From Bordetella flabilis (GTDB lineage Bacteria > Pseudomonadota > Gammaproteobacteria > Burkholderiales > Burkholderiaceae_B), in the NCBI RefSeq assembly GCF_001676725.1, contig NZ_CP016172.1, positions 992,001 to 1,056,000 on the forward strand: DNA of 64,000 bases, in the 5' to 3' direction. Both the position numbers and the translations under genes were made by a program. Below the pieces are notes generated by a model. That model did no database searches. It saw nothing but the letters and a program-made list of their open reading frames with translations, and was not told the origin of the DNA. This document shows positions 1 to 8,551 of the stretch, piece by piece; within the stretch, counting starts at the first letter, position 1; the number at the start of each line of letters is the position of its first letter.

Positions 1-533
1 GCGCGCAGGGACGCGAGGATGCCGGCGGTGGCCGATTCGCGCGTGGCCTGCGCGTCGACCCAGTCGATGGCTGGCCGGGAATCGCCGCGGTAGGCTTCGC
101 GTACGGCTTGCCAGTTTTGCGCATACCAGGCGACATACCAATCCCGCACGGGGTTCTGCAGGATGTCGTCCAGCTTGGCGGGGTCCAGGAGATCATCCCA
201 GATGGCGGGATCGTAGTCCTCAGGGGGCGGCAGGCGCCGTGCCAGTTCCCGCATCAGTATGGTGTCGTGGCGCGGGGTCGGCTCGCGGTCCGCGGTGAGG
301 AAAGGCTTGATGTCCTCGAGGAAGTGGTCCTGGTTGACTTGCAGGATGTAGCGGGACTTGAATTTGGGCCGGAGCCTGTCGAGCACCGACGCGTGTTCGC
401 CATAGAGTCCCTTATGCAATCGGTCCAGCGCGCTTTTTGCTTTCCAGCCCAGCAGGGGCTGATAGACGCCGAAGATCTCGCTGGCATAAGGAAGCGTCTG
501 GGTGAAGCGCTTCAGAAGAGCGTCCCGAATCAT
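1..533 (-). CDS. Hypothetical protein, 3' end beyond the window
   Basis: An open frame of 177 codons starts at an ATG at 533 and is still open at base 1, so the C-terminus is missing. A GGGGA stretch lies 7 bases before the ATG. The visible protein is soluble-looking, rich in Trp, Tyr and Asp-Pro pairs, with no signal peptide or membrane segment. I recognise no family. Just upstream, in another reading frame (about 540-640 on the same strand), the DNA would encode a signal-peptide-like hydrophobic stretch without its own start codon. A frameshift in a longer secreted protein is therefore possible but not shown. Confidence 0.6.
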   Translation of the reverse strand, partial: MIRDALLKRFTQTLPYASEIFGVYQPLLGWKAKSALDRLHKGLYGEHASVLDRLRPKFKSRYILQVNQDHFLEDIKPFLTADREPTPRHDTILMRELARRLPPPEDYDPAIWDDLLDPAKLDDILQNPVRDWYVAWYAQNWQAVREAYRGDSRPAIDWVDAQATRESATAGILASLR

Positions 534-797
534 CGCAGTGTCCCCGCACGTTATGACTGCCGAAGCTCAGATGGCTGACGCACAGTAAAACAAGGGCGAC
601 CGGAACGGCAAGGCTGTACTTTCGGATACGCCTATTGTCGGAACCGCGATGGGGGAAGTCCTGGGGACCGCCGGGCGGCGGGGAGAGGGGCACGCCTGCG
701 CCGGACAGGGGGTCTGGGTGGCCGGGCGGAGGGCATGTGGCGGCGTCCGTGCGGGAGTGACCGGATGTCCGGCCGCGTCCGCACGGACACGCCGAGG

Positions 798-980
798 TCA
801 TTTCTTTTGCAGTTGCGCGCGCACTGTTTCGACCGCGGTGGACTCCGCCTGCCGTATGGCCAGGCGCAGCTCGTCAGGGGTGCAATGCAGCTCCTTGGTC
901 CAGTAGCGCAGTTCCCAATCCTCGTTGACGTTGATACGGGAGCGGTCGCGCGGTCCTCGATCGTTCAGGTCATCAGCCAT
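798..980 (-). CDS. DUF3606 family small protein
   Basis: Encodes 60 residues, the usual size of DUF3606 proteins, which are small, of unknown function and common in Proteobacteria. The family hallmark is clear: a basic start, then RSRINVNEDWELRYWTKEL, then an acidic helix (TPDELRLAI). Two adjacent ATG codons (983 and 980) follow a GGAG at 988-991. The second has the better 7-base spacing and gives the common MADDL start. It stands alone between two unrelated leftward genes. The family call is firm; the function is unknown. Confidence 0.85.
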   Translation of the reverse strand: MADDLNDRGPRDRSRINVNEDWELRYWTKELHCTPDELRLAIRQAESTAVETVRAQLQKK

Positions 981-1278
981 CATCGTTCTCCATAAAAAAC
1001 GGTGGCCTCGGAGCAAACGGCATGCCGGCCTTGGGAACGCTGGCCTTGCCTGCGCTGCGACCCTGCCGGGCCCCGGCCCCTCCGCTGCGCCATGGATGCC
1101 GGGGGGAAGGTCCGCGCCGCGACCGCCTTATCCACAGCATCTGTGGACAACCCATGGGATAGGCCGCTGGCAAGCCAAAAAAACAGTGCGGCGCCAAGGA
1201 CTTACCGGTACTGGGCAAGGCGGGCGCAGGGTTCGGCTCCCTGGCTTGGGCCTCGCGCTCCGGCGGTGGCCGCCGGCT

Positions 1279-2157
1279 TTACGCGAGACCGTGGGCTTCC
1301 CTCGCGAAGGCCGCCAGTTCACGATTGAACCGCCCCACGTCTTCCTGGAATGGCGAATGGCCGCAGTCGTCGAACCATGAAATCCGGGCATGCGGGATCG
1401 CCTGCGCGATCATGCGCGCCCCTTCGGGCAGCACCACGGTGTCATGCGTTCCCTGCGTAATCAAGGTCGGGACCCGGACCTTGCGCAATGCCGCGATCGT
1501 CGCCTCCGGATCGGTCCGCCACCCCGACGCCGCCCGGCGTACCTCTGGGGGCACCAGCATGTTGTAGCAGAGCGCCCGCTCGTACAGCGCCGCGGCTGGC
1601 CGCCGGTGATAGCACGCATTCAGGAAGTCGATGGTCTGCTGGATCTGCTGCGCCAATGCCGGCTCCGCCTGCGCCTGAGGTGGCGCCTGCGGCGTGGCCG
1701 GCCCCGCGGCGCGTGGATCCTCGATGACCCGCGACCCCACGAAATTGATGCCCGCGAGCGCCGCGTCGCCGTAACGCATCAGGTACTGGCGCAATATCCG
1801 CCCACCCATGGACCAGCCCACCACGACGGGCCGTTGCAGCGACCTGGCCTTCAACACCGCGGCCAGGTCGTCGGCCCAGGCCGTATCGTGCCGGTACGCC
1901 TGCGCCTGCAGCGGCTTGTCGGAGGCGCCGTGGCCGCGCACGTCGTACGCCACCAGGCGGAATTCGCGCGCCAGCTCGCTGGCGATCTGCGGTGCGAAGC
2001 ACAGGTGGCATTGCGCCACGCCGTGGATCAGAAGTATCTCCGGGCCATCCCGTTTGCCCCATTCATAGGTGGCGATGCGAACGCCGTCCGCCCCCGTCGT
2101 CATCTGCGGCGCCACCGGCGGCAGCGCCGCGGCGTCATGCTGGTCGGTAGTGTCCAT
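1279..2157 (-). CDS. Alpha/beta hydrolase
   Basis: A 292-residue alpha/beta-fold hydrolase of unknown substrate. Seen in the sequence: the oxyanion-hole region LLIHGV (42-47), the nucleophile elbow GWSMG with Ser116, an acid in THD (Asp239) and the catalytic His267 in DCGHSP. There is a proline- and alanine-rich insert at 148-168 in the cap region. No signal peptide, so probably cytoplasmic. Its ATG overlaps the stop of the upstream MFS gene (TGATG), so the two are translationally coupled. The transporter may import the ester or lactone this enzyme cleaves; that is inference. Confidence 0.85.
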   Translation of the reverse strand: MDTTDQHDAAALPPVAPQMTTGADGVRIATYEWGKRDGPEILLIHGVAQCHLCFAPQIASELAREFRLVAYDVRGHGASDKPLQAQAYRHDTAWADDLAAVLKARSLQRPVVVGWSMGGRILRQYLMRYGDAALAGINFVGSRVIEDPRAAGPATPQAPPQAQAEPALAQQIQQTIDFLNACYHRRPAAALYERALCYNMLVPPEVRRAASGWRTDPEATIAALRKVRVPTLITQGTHDTVVLPEGARMIAQAIPHARISWFDDCGHSPFQEDVGRFNRELAAFAREAHGLA

Positions 2158-3629
2158 CAGCGTGAAATCTCCTCCAGTGGGCGGCGCAATGTGCGCGGCC
2201 CGAATATCGCGATGACCAGGATCATCAGCACCATCGCGATTCCCATGAAGAACGCCACGCCGGGCGTGCCGCCTAAATGCAGGAAAAACCCGATCAACAG
2301 GCCGACGATGGCCGCGCTGGCGCGGCCCCATGCGTATACGAAACCGACTGCCCGCGCCCGCAGCCGCGTAGGGAATTGCTCCGCCTGGTAGCTATGGAAA
2401 ATGAAAGAAAGCCAGTTGTTCGATAGCGTCACCAGGATGCCGAACGCAATCACGGCGACGGGGTGGACCTGCAGCGCGAAGAACAGCATGAATATACCAA
2501 TGCCTATCCCCGCGCAGACGATTTGCCATTTGGGTTCCATGCGGTCGGCCACCAGCAAACCGAGCAAGGGACCGAAGGGATTGATGATGGCGATGATGAA
2601 TGCATACTGCAGGCTCGTGGTGATAGCCACGCCCTTGGCGATCAGCAGGGTCGGAACCCATGCGCTGAAGCCGTAGAAGCCGACTACCGCGAGCAGGTTG
2701 AACAGGGACATCACGATCAGGCGTTTGCGGTAAGGCGGGCGCAGCAGCTCGGAAAACCGCCCCGTCGTCTGGGCCCGCACCGATGTGGACGCGGCCGGCG
2801 GAGGCAGCGGTCGTCCCGTTTCGCGCTCCACGCTGGCCTCGATATCGCGCATGATCTTTTCCGCGCGGTCGCGGAATCCGTGCAGGGCCAGCCAGCGCGG
2901 GCTTTCGGGCAGCCGCCGGCGCAGCCACCAGGCAGCCAGCGCCCCGGCCGAGGCGATGATGGCGACCCAGCGCCAGCCGTCCAGGCCGAACGGCTGGCGC
3001 GGAACCAGCAGCCAGCCCAGCAGGGCGACCACGGGCACGATCAGGAACTCGATGAACTGGTAGAAGGCGAAGGCCCGGCCGCGCGCCGTCGGCGGCACGA
3101 GTTCAGGAATGAAGGTGTCGATCGTCACCTGTTCCAATCCCAGCCCGATCGACGCGATGAAGCGGAAGAGATCGATGCCCCCCGCGCTGTGCTGGAACGC
3201 CATGATCAGCGTGGCCAGGGAGTACCACACCAGGGATACGGTAAAGATCGAGCGTCGGCCGACACGGTCGGCCACGAAGCCGAAACCGATGGTTCCGACG
3301 AACATGCCGGCGAAGGTGCAGAACACGAAGAAACCGACGCCGCTCAGCCCGAAGAAGTGCAGGGAACTGCTGGCAAAGAGCCCGCTTTTCACCAGCCCCG
3401 GGGCGATGTAGGCCGTCATGAAAAGGTCGTACAGCTCGAAGATGGCGCCGATCGAAATAAGCAGTACGAAGTGCCTGGCGGTACGGGAATAGGGTAGCCG
3501 GTCGAGGCGCGCGGCGACTTCCTGCGCATAGGCGTCGTCGGGGTCCATCGTCACGGCGTCCAGGCCCTGCGCGTTCGCTGTACCGGCGGCAGCCGGCCCC
3601 GCGCCATTCGCCGATGCGCGTATGTCCAT
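2157..3629 (-). CDS. MFS transporter
   Basis: A 490-residue major facilitator with about 12 hydrophobic segments and a hydrophilic central loop (about 215-250). The sugar/metabolite-porter signature is present: GFGFVADRVGRRSIF between helices 2 and 3, and PESPRWL before the central loop. The start at 3629 is set by AGGAGA 8 bases upstream. It heads a two-gene unit with the alpha/beta hydrolase (overlapping stop and start). The N-terminal 45 residues are polar and Ala/Gly-rich. Substrate unknown; organic acid or sugar-like compounds are transported by relatives. Confidence 0.88.
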   Translation of the reverse strand: MDIRASANGAGPAAAGTANAQGLDAVTMDPDDAYAQEVAARLDRLPYSRTARHFVLLISIGAIFELYDLFMTAYIAPGLVKSGLFASSSLHFFGLSGVGFFVFCTFAGMFVGTIGFGFVADRVGRRSIFTVSLVWYSLATLIMAFQHSAGGIDLFRFIASIGLGLEQVTIDTFIPELVPPTARGRAFAFYQFIEFLIVPVVALLGWLLVPRQPFGLDGWRWVAIIASAGALAAWWLRRRLPESPRWLALHGFRDRAEKIMRDIEASVERETGRPLPPPAASTSVRAQTTGRFSELLRPPYRKRLIVMSLFNLLAVVGFYGFSAWVPTLLIAKGVAITTSLQYAFIIAIINPFGPLLGLLVADRMEPKWQIVCAGIGIGIFMLFFALQVHPVAVIAFGILVTLSNNWLSFIFHSYQAEQFPTRLRARAVGFVYAWGRASAAIVGLLIGFFLHLGGTPGVAFFMGIAMVLMILVIAIFGPRTLRRPLEEISR

Positions 3630-3893
3630 GTGCTCTGTCTCCTGGTTGTTCTTGTATGTTCGTCCGGGAATACTCCCCGAAAGCTCGTGCGGTCTCGGGC
3701 TTGTGCCAGAAGCCGCATGCGCCGTCAGGCATGTTCCCGGAAGCGCACGCGCTTTCGCAAGCCAAATAAATGCACAAGCCGTATGAGGAAAAGTCATGCC
3801 GGCAAGGGCAAGCGGCCTTGCGGAGGCGGCGCGCCGCGCCGGGTATCAGCGGGAGCGGGTGTGGCAGGCACGGCGCGGTGCCTGGAGACGGGT

Positions 3894-4634
3894 TCAGTCC
3901 TGCAGGCCGCGCACGTTGCGATAGGCGCAGCGGCGCGTATCCACATAGCGCCGCCGGAATTCCACCGGTCGGTCCTGGAAGGTGAAGGCGGTCCGTTCCA
4001 CTTGCAGGACCGCGGCGCCGCGCTTCAGGCCGAGCGCCTTGGCCACGCCCTCGTCGGCCTCCGCGGCCGTGACGTCCTCGGACACGCGAACGACAGAGAC
4101 GGCGTAGCGTTCCTGGTAGAAGCCGTAGATCGATCCCCGCCGCGCGGCGAAGTCCTGTGCGCCCAGGTTGGCGAAGACATTCAGCGGTATCCACAGCCGG
4201 TCCAGCATGACCGGTGCGCCGTCGATCGTGCGCAGGTTCTCCACACGGGCGACCGTACCGCCGCGCTCCATGCCGAACAGGGCGGCGAACCGTGCGTTGG
4301 CGCGTTCCTTGGCGAAAGACAGCAGTTCGGCGGCGACCTTCACGGGCGCGCCGGCAGCATCCACGTAGTTGAAGTACAGGTCGAACGCGTGTTCGTCGGT
4401 GAACCGGGCCACGATGGTGCCGCGTCCGGCACGGCGGATAAGCAGCCGCTCGGCGACCAGCGACTCCACCGCCCGCCGTATGGTGCCTATGCCGACGCCG
4501 AACAGCCGCGCCAGTTCCGGTTCGGGGGGCAGGCGGTCGCCGGCGGCCCAGACGCCCGTGCGCAGCTTGTCAAGGATGTTGCCGCGGACGACTTCATAAA
4601 GGGGCTGGTCGAAGGAGGAGGCGTTCGCTTGCAT
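3894..4634 (-). CDS. GntR family regulator (HutC/UTRA type)
   Basis: A 246-residue repressor-type regulator. An N-terminal winged helix (about 10-75) holds the GntR core PPEPELARLFGVGIGTIRRAV. The C-terminal part (about 95-235) fits a UTRA effector domain, as in HutC relatives, ending in the usual YRNVRG-like tail. The start codon is an ATG at 4634 with only a weak ribosome site. The gene is divergent from a VOC gene, and the 174-bp gap between them holds a 22-bp perfect palindrome that is the likely operator. Effector unknown. Confidence 0.87.
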   Translation of the reverse strand: MQANASSFDQPLYEVVRGNILDKLRTGVWAAGDRLPPEPELARLFGVGIGTIRRAVESLVAERLLIRRAGRGTIVARFTDEHAFDLYFNYVDAAGAPVKVAAELLSFAKERANARFAALFGMERGGTVARVENLRTIDGAPVMLDRLWIPLNVFANLGAQDFAARRGSIYGFYQERYAVSVVRVSEDVTAAEADEGVAKALGLKRGAAVLQVERTAFTFQDRPVEFRRRYVDTRRCAYRNVRGLQD

Positions 4635-4709
4635 CGGGGCGGGAGGGACAGTCGGGTTGGTGCAAGAGCATACCGGATCCCGTCCGCGTCCTGCCTTCGT
4701 CATTTCACT

Positions 4710-4731
4710 TCGAATCATTCGAATGATTCGA
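4710..4731. promoter_or_regulatory. 22-bp perfect palindrome, probable GntR operator
   Basis: The core CGAATCATTCGAATGATTCG at 4711-4730 equals its own reverse complement, and one more base pairs on each side. It lies between the divergent GntR (starts 4634) and VOC (starts 4809) genes. A long AT-containing dyad in a GC-rich background, next to a GntR gene, is most simply read as that regulator's binding site controlling both genes. Confidence 0.7.
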
Positions 4732-4808
4732 TTGACGACGGCAAGTCGCGAGCCTACACTCGTCCGCGGGCTTGCCGGTCGTCGGCATGCCCGCCACGGA
4801 GATTCCAA

Positions 4809-5240
4809 ATGCCCAACCCGATCAAGCACATCGCCTTTCGCGTGGAGGACCTGGACCGCGAACGCGCGTTCTACGAGCAGGTCTTCGCCTACAGGCATGT
4901 CAATACGGTGCGCCGCAAAGGCGTGCGCGGCGACCATATTTCCTGCCATATGACCGATGGCTACATGGACCTGACGCTGATCCACTATGAAAGCGCGGAC
5001 GCCGACGAAGCCGATTTCGCCGGCCCGTCGCCCTGCATCCACCACATCGGCATGGAGGTCGACGACCTGGATGCCTTCATCCAGGCCATACGGGACAACG
5101 GCGGCGAAATCCTTACGGCGCCGGGCCACTTGCCGGTGAAGTTCCGGTCGCCGGGCGGCCCCGTGGCCGAGGTCGTGCCGCGCAAGCGCTGGGAAAGCCA
5201 GACGCTGGCGGCCGGCGTACACGGCGAAGTGCTCAGCTAA
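4809..5240 (+). CDS. VOC family protein (glyoxalase/dioxygenase fold)
   Basis: A 143-residue protein with one beta-alpha-beta-beta-beta pair. It opens with IKHIAFRVEDLDRERAFYEQVF, of which the His is the usual metal ligand. It then has HHIGMEVDDLDAFIQAI and ends with PGGPVAEVV where the metal Glu is expected. Lengths and motifs fit lactoylglutathione-lyase-like or small ring-cleavage proteins; the substrate cannot be told. A GGAG sits 8 bases before the ATG. It is divergent from the GntR/UTRA gene and probably its main target. Confidence 0.82.
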   Translation: MPNPIKHIAFRVEDLDRERAFYEQVFAYRHVNTVRRKGVRGDHISCHMTDGYMDLTLIHYESADADEADFAGPSPCIHHIGMEVDDLDAFIQAIRDNGGEILTAPGHLPVKFRSPGGPVAEVVPRKRWESQTLAAGVHGEVLS

Positions 5241-5275
5241 GGATTACGGTGAGCGACACCGCGGCGCGGTGCGCT

Positions 5276-5390
5276 GCTTCCGCACGGCACCACGACGGGA
5301 CACCACGGCGGGGCACCATCACGCGGTAGGGCCGCGCGGCACTACCACGCGGCACCACGACGCGTGACTGCCACGCGGTACATCCCCCCG
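5276..5390. repeat. Degenerate short repeats of a GGCACCACG-type unit
   Basis: The gap between the VOC gene and the next leftward gene is made largely of imperfect 11-16 base units such as GGCACCACGACG, GGACACCACGGCG and GGGCACCATCACGCGG. No open frame here looks like a gene. A related unit recurs as an exact tandem pair at 41341-41368. Origin is probably replication slippage. Confidence 0.55.
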
Positions 5391-5450
5391 GGGCCTGTCG
5401 CGCTCGCCGCGCAGCGTGCCAACCGGGATGCAACGCCACGATGCCGGGTG

Positions 5451-6119
5451 CTAGAACCGGATGTTCCGTCGCCGTGCGTCGCACGTGGCGCAGGTTTGCA
5501 CCATCACGGTGAAGCTGCGCGTGCCGGTCCATTTCAAGGTTTCGGGCTGGATGCGCCAGTTCTCCCGCGCCTTGTCGCCGGGGAAGCTGCGCGTCTTGCC
5601 GCTGGCCGGATCGATCACGTGCAGCCAGGAGGCGCCGCCCCCCTGGCTGGCCAGTACCACGCGCTGCCCGTCCGGACTCCAGCTTTGCCAGCGGTCGGGG
5701 CCATACTTGCCGCCGTAGGCCTGGCGCACGCGGCCTGCCCTGGCGTCGAAGACGAATACCGACCAGCACAGCGCACTGGCCGTGGTGCCGTCGCAGGCTT
5801 GCAGCACGCGATACTGCCCGCCGGGCGCGGGCGGGAACAGGATGACTTGCCGCGCGCCCACCGGCGCCGCGCCGCCCGGACCCTGCACGTAGGAGACCGC
5901 CAGGGGACGGGCCAGCGCCTTCTGGCGATACGAAAGCATGCCGTCGCCGTCCAGCGCGAAATCGCATGCGGGCAGTGCCGGCCGCACGCCCACGAATTCG
6001 GCGACGCACGCTTTTTCGACTTGCGTATGCGATTGGGCAACGGCGGCGCCGGCCAGCAGGGCGCACAGGACGGCGCCGCTGGCGAGCGCTTGCGGATAGA
6101 GGCGCGGCGGCAGGGCCAT
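5451..6119 (-). CDS. Secreted protein of unknown function, possible beta-propeller fragment
   Basis: A 222-residue protein with a clear signal peptide (hydrophobic ASGAVLCALLAGAAVAQS, cleavage near 29). It has eight or so cysteines in the mature part, which suggests disulfides in the periplasm. The middle and C-terminal parts carry WSPDGQRVVLAS and LHVIDPASGKTRSF, which resemble blades of WD40/TolB-like propellers, but it is too short for a full propeller. It lies 13 bases downstream of the PhnB-like VOC gene and is probably cotranscribed. No confident family. Confidence 0.7.
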   Translation of the reverse strand: MALPPRLYPQALASGAVLCALLAGAAVAQSHTQVEKACVAEFVGVRPALPACDFALDGDGMLSYRQKALARPLAVSYVQGPGGAAPVGARQVILFPPAPGGQYRVLQACDGTTASALCWSVFVFDARAGRVRQAYGGKYGPDRWQSWSPDGQRVVLASQGGGASWLHVIDPASGKTRSFPGDKARENWRIQPETLKWTGTRSFTVMVQTCATCDARRRNIRF

Positions 6120-6132
6120 GACAGGGGCCCTG

Positions 6133-6528
6133 CTACGGCAGGTTCAACTGCCAGGAGACGCCGAAACGGTCGTTCAGCCATGCGAAGCGGCGGCTGAAGC
6201 CGTAGTTGTCGGGCGCCATCAGCATGCCGCCGCCCTCGGAGAGCCCCGCCACCAGGCGCGCGAACTCCTCCTCTGACTGGCAGTCGACGAAGAACGAGAA
6301 GGACGGCGTGAAGTCGAAGTTATGGCGGATCGGGCTGTCGATGCACCGGACGGTCTGCCCGCCCACGCGCATCGTGGCCGTCTTGACCGTTCCGGCCGGG
6401 CCGGCTTCGCCGGCCTCATACCGGTTGATCTCCACGATCCTGCTGTCCGGTATCAGGCCTGCATAGAAGTCCATCGCTGCTTCTGCATCGCCCTGGAACA
6501 TCAGGAAGGGGGTAACGCTGGCCACCAT
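6133..6528 (-). CDS. PhnB-like VOC family protein
   Basis: A 131-residue member of the PhnB/3-demethylubiquinone-like VOC group. It begins VTPFLMFQGDAEAAMDFYAGL, has FSFFVDCQSEEEFARLV in the middle and ends with RFGVSWQLN, all typical of this group, which has no settled reaction. GGAGG lies 4 bases or so before the ATG at 6528. It heads a two-gene leftward unit with the secreted protein. Cytoplasmic. Confidence 0.85.
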   Translation of the reverse strand: MVASVTPFLMFQGDAEAAMDFYAGLIPDSRIVEINRYEAGEAGPAGTVKTATMRVGGQTVRCIDSPIRHNFDFTPSFSFFVDCQSEEEFARLVAGLSEGGGMLMAPDNYGFSRRFAWLNDRFGVSWQLNLP

Positions 6529-6851
6529 GATTCCTCCTTCGGGCCGACGCCCGGCTGCCCGGGCGCCGAACGGCGCGGTCGAGTGCGTAGTCGCTGCACG
6601 CAACGATATCACTGTGACGCCGCGGTCGGGAAAGGGATCTTCGGGGTGGCGTCCGCGCGGATGCCGGTGACGCATTTTGTGGCAGCAGAGGGATGCAGCG
6701 CGTTGGCGACTGCGCCGATTCGATGATGCAGTGGGGCCGCCAGAAGCGGCGGGCGGGCTATACCGGCGGGCCGGATATACCGAGGGTCTGCGTTATGCCG
6801 ACCCGCCCGGGGGCGTGGCCCGGGAATCGGACCATCGCGCCCGCGCGTCCG
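6529..6851. other. 323-bp stretch without a recognisable gene
   Basis: Upstream of the PhnB-like gene and downstream of a small secreted-protein gene on the same strand. I see no convincing coding frame, terminator or operator. The short stretch ACGATATCACTGTGACG near 6602-6618 is the only AT-richer patch and could belong to the promoter of the PhnB-like gene. Confidence 0.4.
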
Positions 6852-7184
6852 TCAGTTCGGCGCGGCGCTTGCGCTGCGCGTGCTATCGCCGCCCGGTGCC
6901 GCGTCGCTGGCCGTATAGGCTTCCACGTTGAACCACGTGTCGCCCAGTTCGCCCGGAAACAGGCCCGCCGCACCTGGAGCGAGCCGGTGCTCGGCGCGCT
7001 GGGTGCCCTCCGACTCCACGTAGAAAACCAATTCCTGGTTGGTCGTATTGGAGATGTAGATGTGTCCCGGCGACCGCGCTGGCGTGGCAGCGGGCGCGGC
7101 GGGGGCCGTCGATTCGGCCTGGCCCGGTGTGGAAAGCGAGAACAACAGCGCGGCGGCAAGAAGACTGCGTGCATGGGCGGACAT
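6852..7184 (-). CDS. Small secreted protein, unknown function
   Basis: A 110-residue protein with a good signal peptide (SLLAAALLFSLSTPGQAES, cleavage near 23), an Ala/Pro linker, then a compact segment rich in beta-formers (HIYISNTTNQELVFYVESEG) and a low-complexity Ser/Ala tail. GGAGG lies ahead of the ATG at 7184. The central part looks like one small beta-sandwich but I cannot place it in a family. It is monocistronic as far as can be seen. Confidence 0.7.
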   Translation of the reverse strand: MSAHARSLLAAALLFSLSTPGQAESTAPAAPAATPARSPGHIYISNTTNQELVFYVESEGTQRAEHRLAPGAAGLFPGELGDTWFNVEAYTASDAAPGGDSTRSASAAPN

Positions 7185-7706
7185 GGAGGGACCTCCGGAT
7201 GGGCGCGGCAGGGCCGCGGATGGTCCGTCAGGGCATTATGCGCCGTTGGCGGGCCTTCGGACCGTGGAGCCGCCGCGGTGGCGCGGGCCTCCGGGATGCA
7301 TGGGCCGGCAGGCATTAGACTGCGCGCGCAACTCCCCCGCAATGGCCGCCATCCTCGTGTGCCGGGCAGCCGGAAGCGCGTCTCATCTCTTGGGCCACAT
7401 ACTGCCGCGCAAGGCTGCGCGTGCCGCACGGCGATTCCTGCAACGTTTTTCATCCGTGCGGCGACGACTATGTCCGGGGGCAGGAGGCAAACCGCGCGCA
7501 CCCTGCGTCGGGGCTGGCGTCAAGCCAGCCGGTTTGCCCTGTTTGGTGGACGGCACGGTCGGGAGCCGCGACACCGGGGGGACTTCTTCATGGCAACGTA
7601 TCCGGGGTTGTCCGTTTTGCGGGTGCGACGTGGCGACAGAGCTTGGCTAACGCCGGAAATCGTTCAAAATGCCGGACTCCTCGTCCTTGCTTCCACATCG
7701 ACCCCG
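7185..7706. other. 522-bp divergent intergenic region, no gene recognised
   Basis: Separates the leftward secreted-protein gene from the rightward YafY-type regulator, so it must hold both promoters. GGCTGGCGTCAAGCCAGCC (about 7513-7531) can fold into a 7-bp stem. An in-frame ATG at 7590 could extend the regulator by 39 residues, but the added sequence has no helix-turn-helix character and no good ribosome site. I find no known riboswitch core. Confidence 0.45.
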
Positions 7707-8399
7707 ATGTCACGCGCCCAACGCTTGCTGGATCTGCTGCAGACACTGCGCAGCCACCGCTACCCGGTGAGCGGCGGGCAACTGGCCGCCGAACTGGGCG
7801 TGAGCCTGCGGACGCTGTACCGCGACATTGCGCTGCTGCAGCAGCAGGGTGCGCATATCGAGGGCGAGGCGGGCGTCGGTTATGTGCTGCGGCCCGGCTT
7901 CATGCTGCCGCCGTTGATGTTCTCCGAGGATGAAATCCAGGCGCTGGTGCTGGGCACGGGATGGGTGGCGGACCGCGCCGATGCGCAACTGGGCCGCGCC
8001 GCCCGCAATGCGCTGGCCAAGATCGCCGCCGTCCTGCCGCCGGAATTGCGGCGCGAGTGCGAGGACGGCGCATTGTTCGTGGTGCAGGGCGAGCAGGTGG
8101 CCGATACGGCCGATGTCGCCCTGATCCGCGACGCCATCCGCAGGGAGCGCAAGCTGCGCATCGAATACCGTGACGAGCGCGAGGCGCGGACGGCACGCAC
8201 GATCTGGCCGTTCGCCCTGGGATTCTTCGACCGGGTGCGCATCGTCGCCGCATGGTGCGAGTTGCGGGGCGGTTTCCGGCACTTCCGCACTGACCGCATC
8301 GTCGCCCTGGAGGCGTCCGGCGAACGCTATCCCGAGCGGCGGCAGGCCCTGCTCAAGACCTGGCGGGCGCAGCAGGAGTGCGGCACGAAGCCGGAATAG
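7707..8399 (+). CDS. YafY-type regulator (HTH_11 plus WYL domain)
   Basis: A 230-residue regulator. Residues 1-60 form a DeoR/HTH_11 helix-turn-helix (SGGQLAAELGVSLRTLYRDI), followed by a wing (EGEAGVGYVLRPG). The C-terminal half (about 135-215) is a WYL ligand-sensing domain with IEYRDE, ARTIWPFALGFF and HFRTDRI. The start MSRAQRLLDLLQTLR is the family-typical one. It lies 152 bp upstream of a VOC gene on the same strand, a frequent pairing in which the regulator controls the VOC gene. Confidence 0.9.
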   Translation: MSRAQRLLDLLQTLRSHRYPVSGGQLAAELGVSLRTLYRDIALLQQQGAHIEGEAGVGYVLRPGFMLPPLMFSEDEIQALVLGTGWVADRADAQLGRAARNALAKIAAVLPPELRRECEDGALFVVQGEQVADTADVALIRDAIRRERKLRIEYRDEREARTARTIWPFALGFFDRVRIVAAWCELRGGFRHFRTDRIVALEASGERYPERRQALLKTWRAQQECGTKPE

Positions 8400-8551
8400 C
8401 CAATCGCGCTCGCGGTGCTGCGCAGGCTGGGGACTTATGGGGGCTTCAGGCTGCTGACAAAACCTGACAGTGGCGGCCGTTAGCCTGCACAGGCGCCCGG
8501 ACCGCCGGGCGTTCTGTCCGGCCGCTGCGGCCGATCAACCAGGAAAGCGCC

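Noticed and set aside
540..655. Signal-peptide-like stretch (YSLAVPVALVLLCVSHLSF) in another frame upstream of the first gene
   Set aside because: No start codon or ribosome site in that frame, and joining it to the gene needs a frameshift I cannot demonstrate without the rest of the gene or a homologue.
3894..5222. Longer version of the GntR protein starting at 5222
   Set aside because: The extra 196 codons are antisense to the VOC gene and cross the palindromic operator. The winged helix starts directly after the ATG at 4634.
7480..7620. Possible riboswitch upstream of the YafY-type regulator
   Set aside because: There is one simple stem but none of the conserved cores of cobalamin, TPP, SAM or other known riboswitches, and the gene downstream is a regulator, not a biosynthesis or transport gene.
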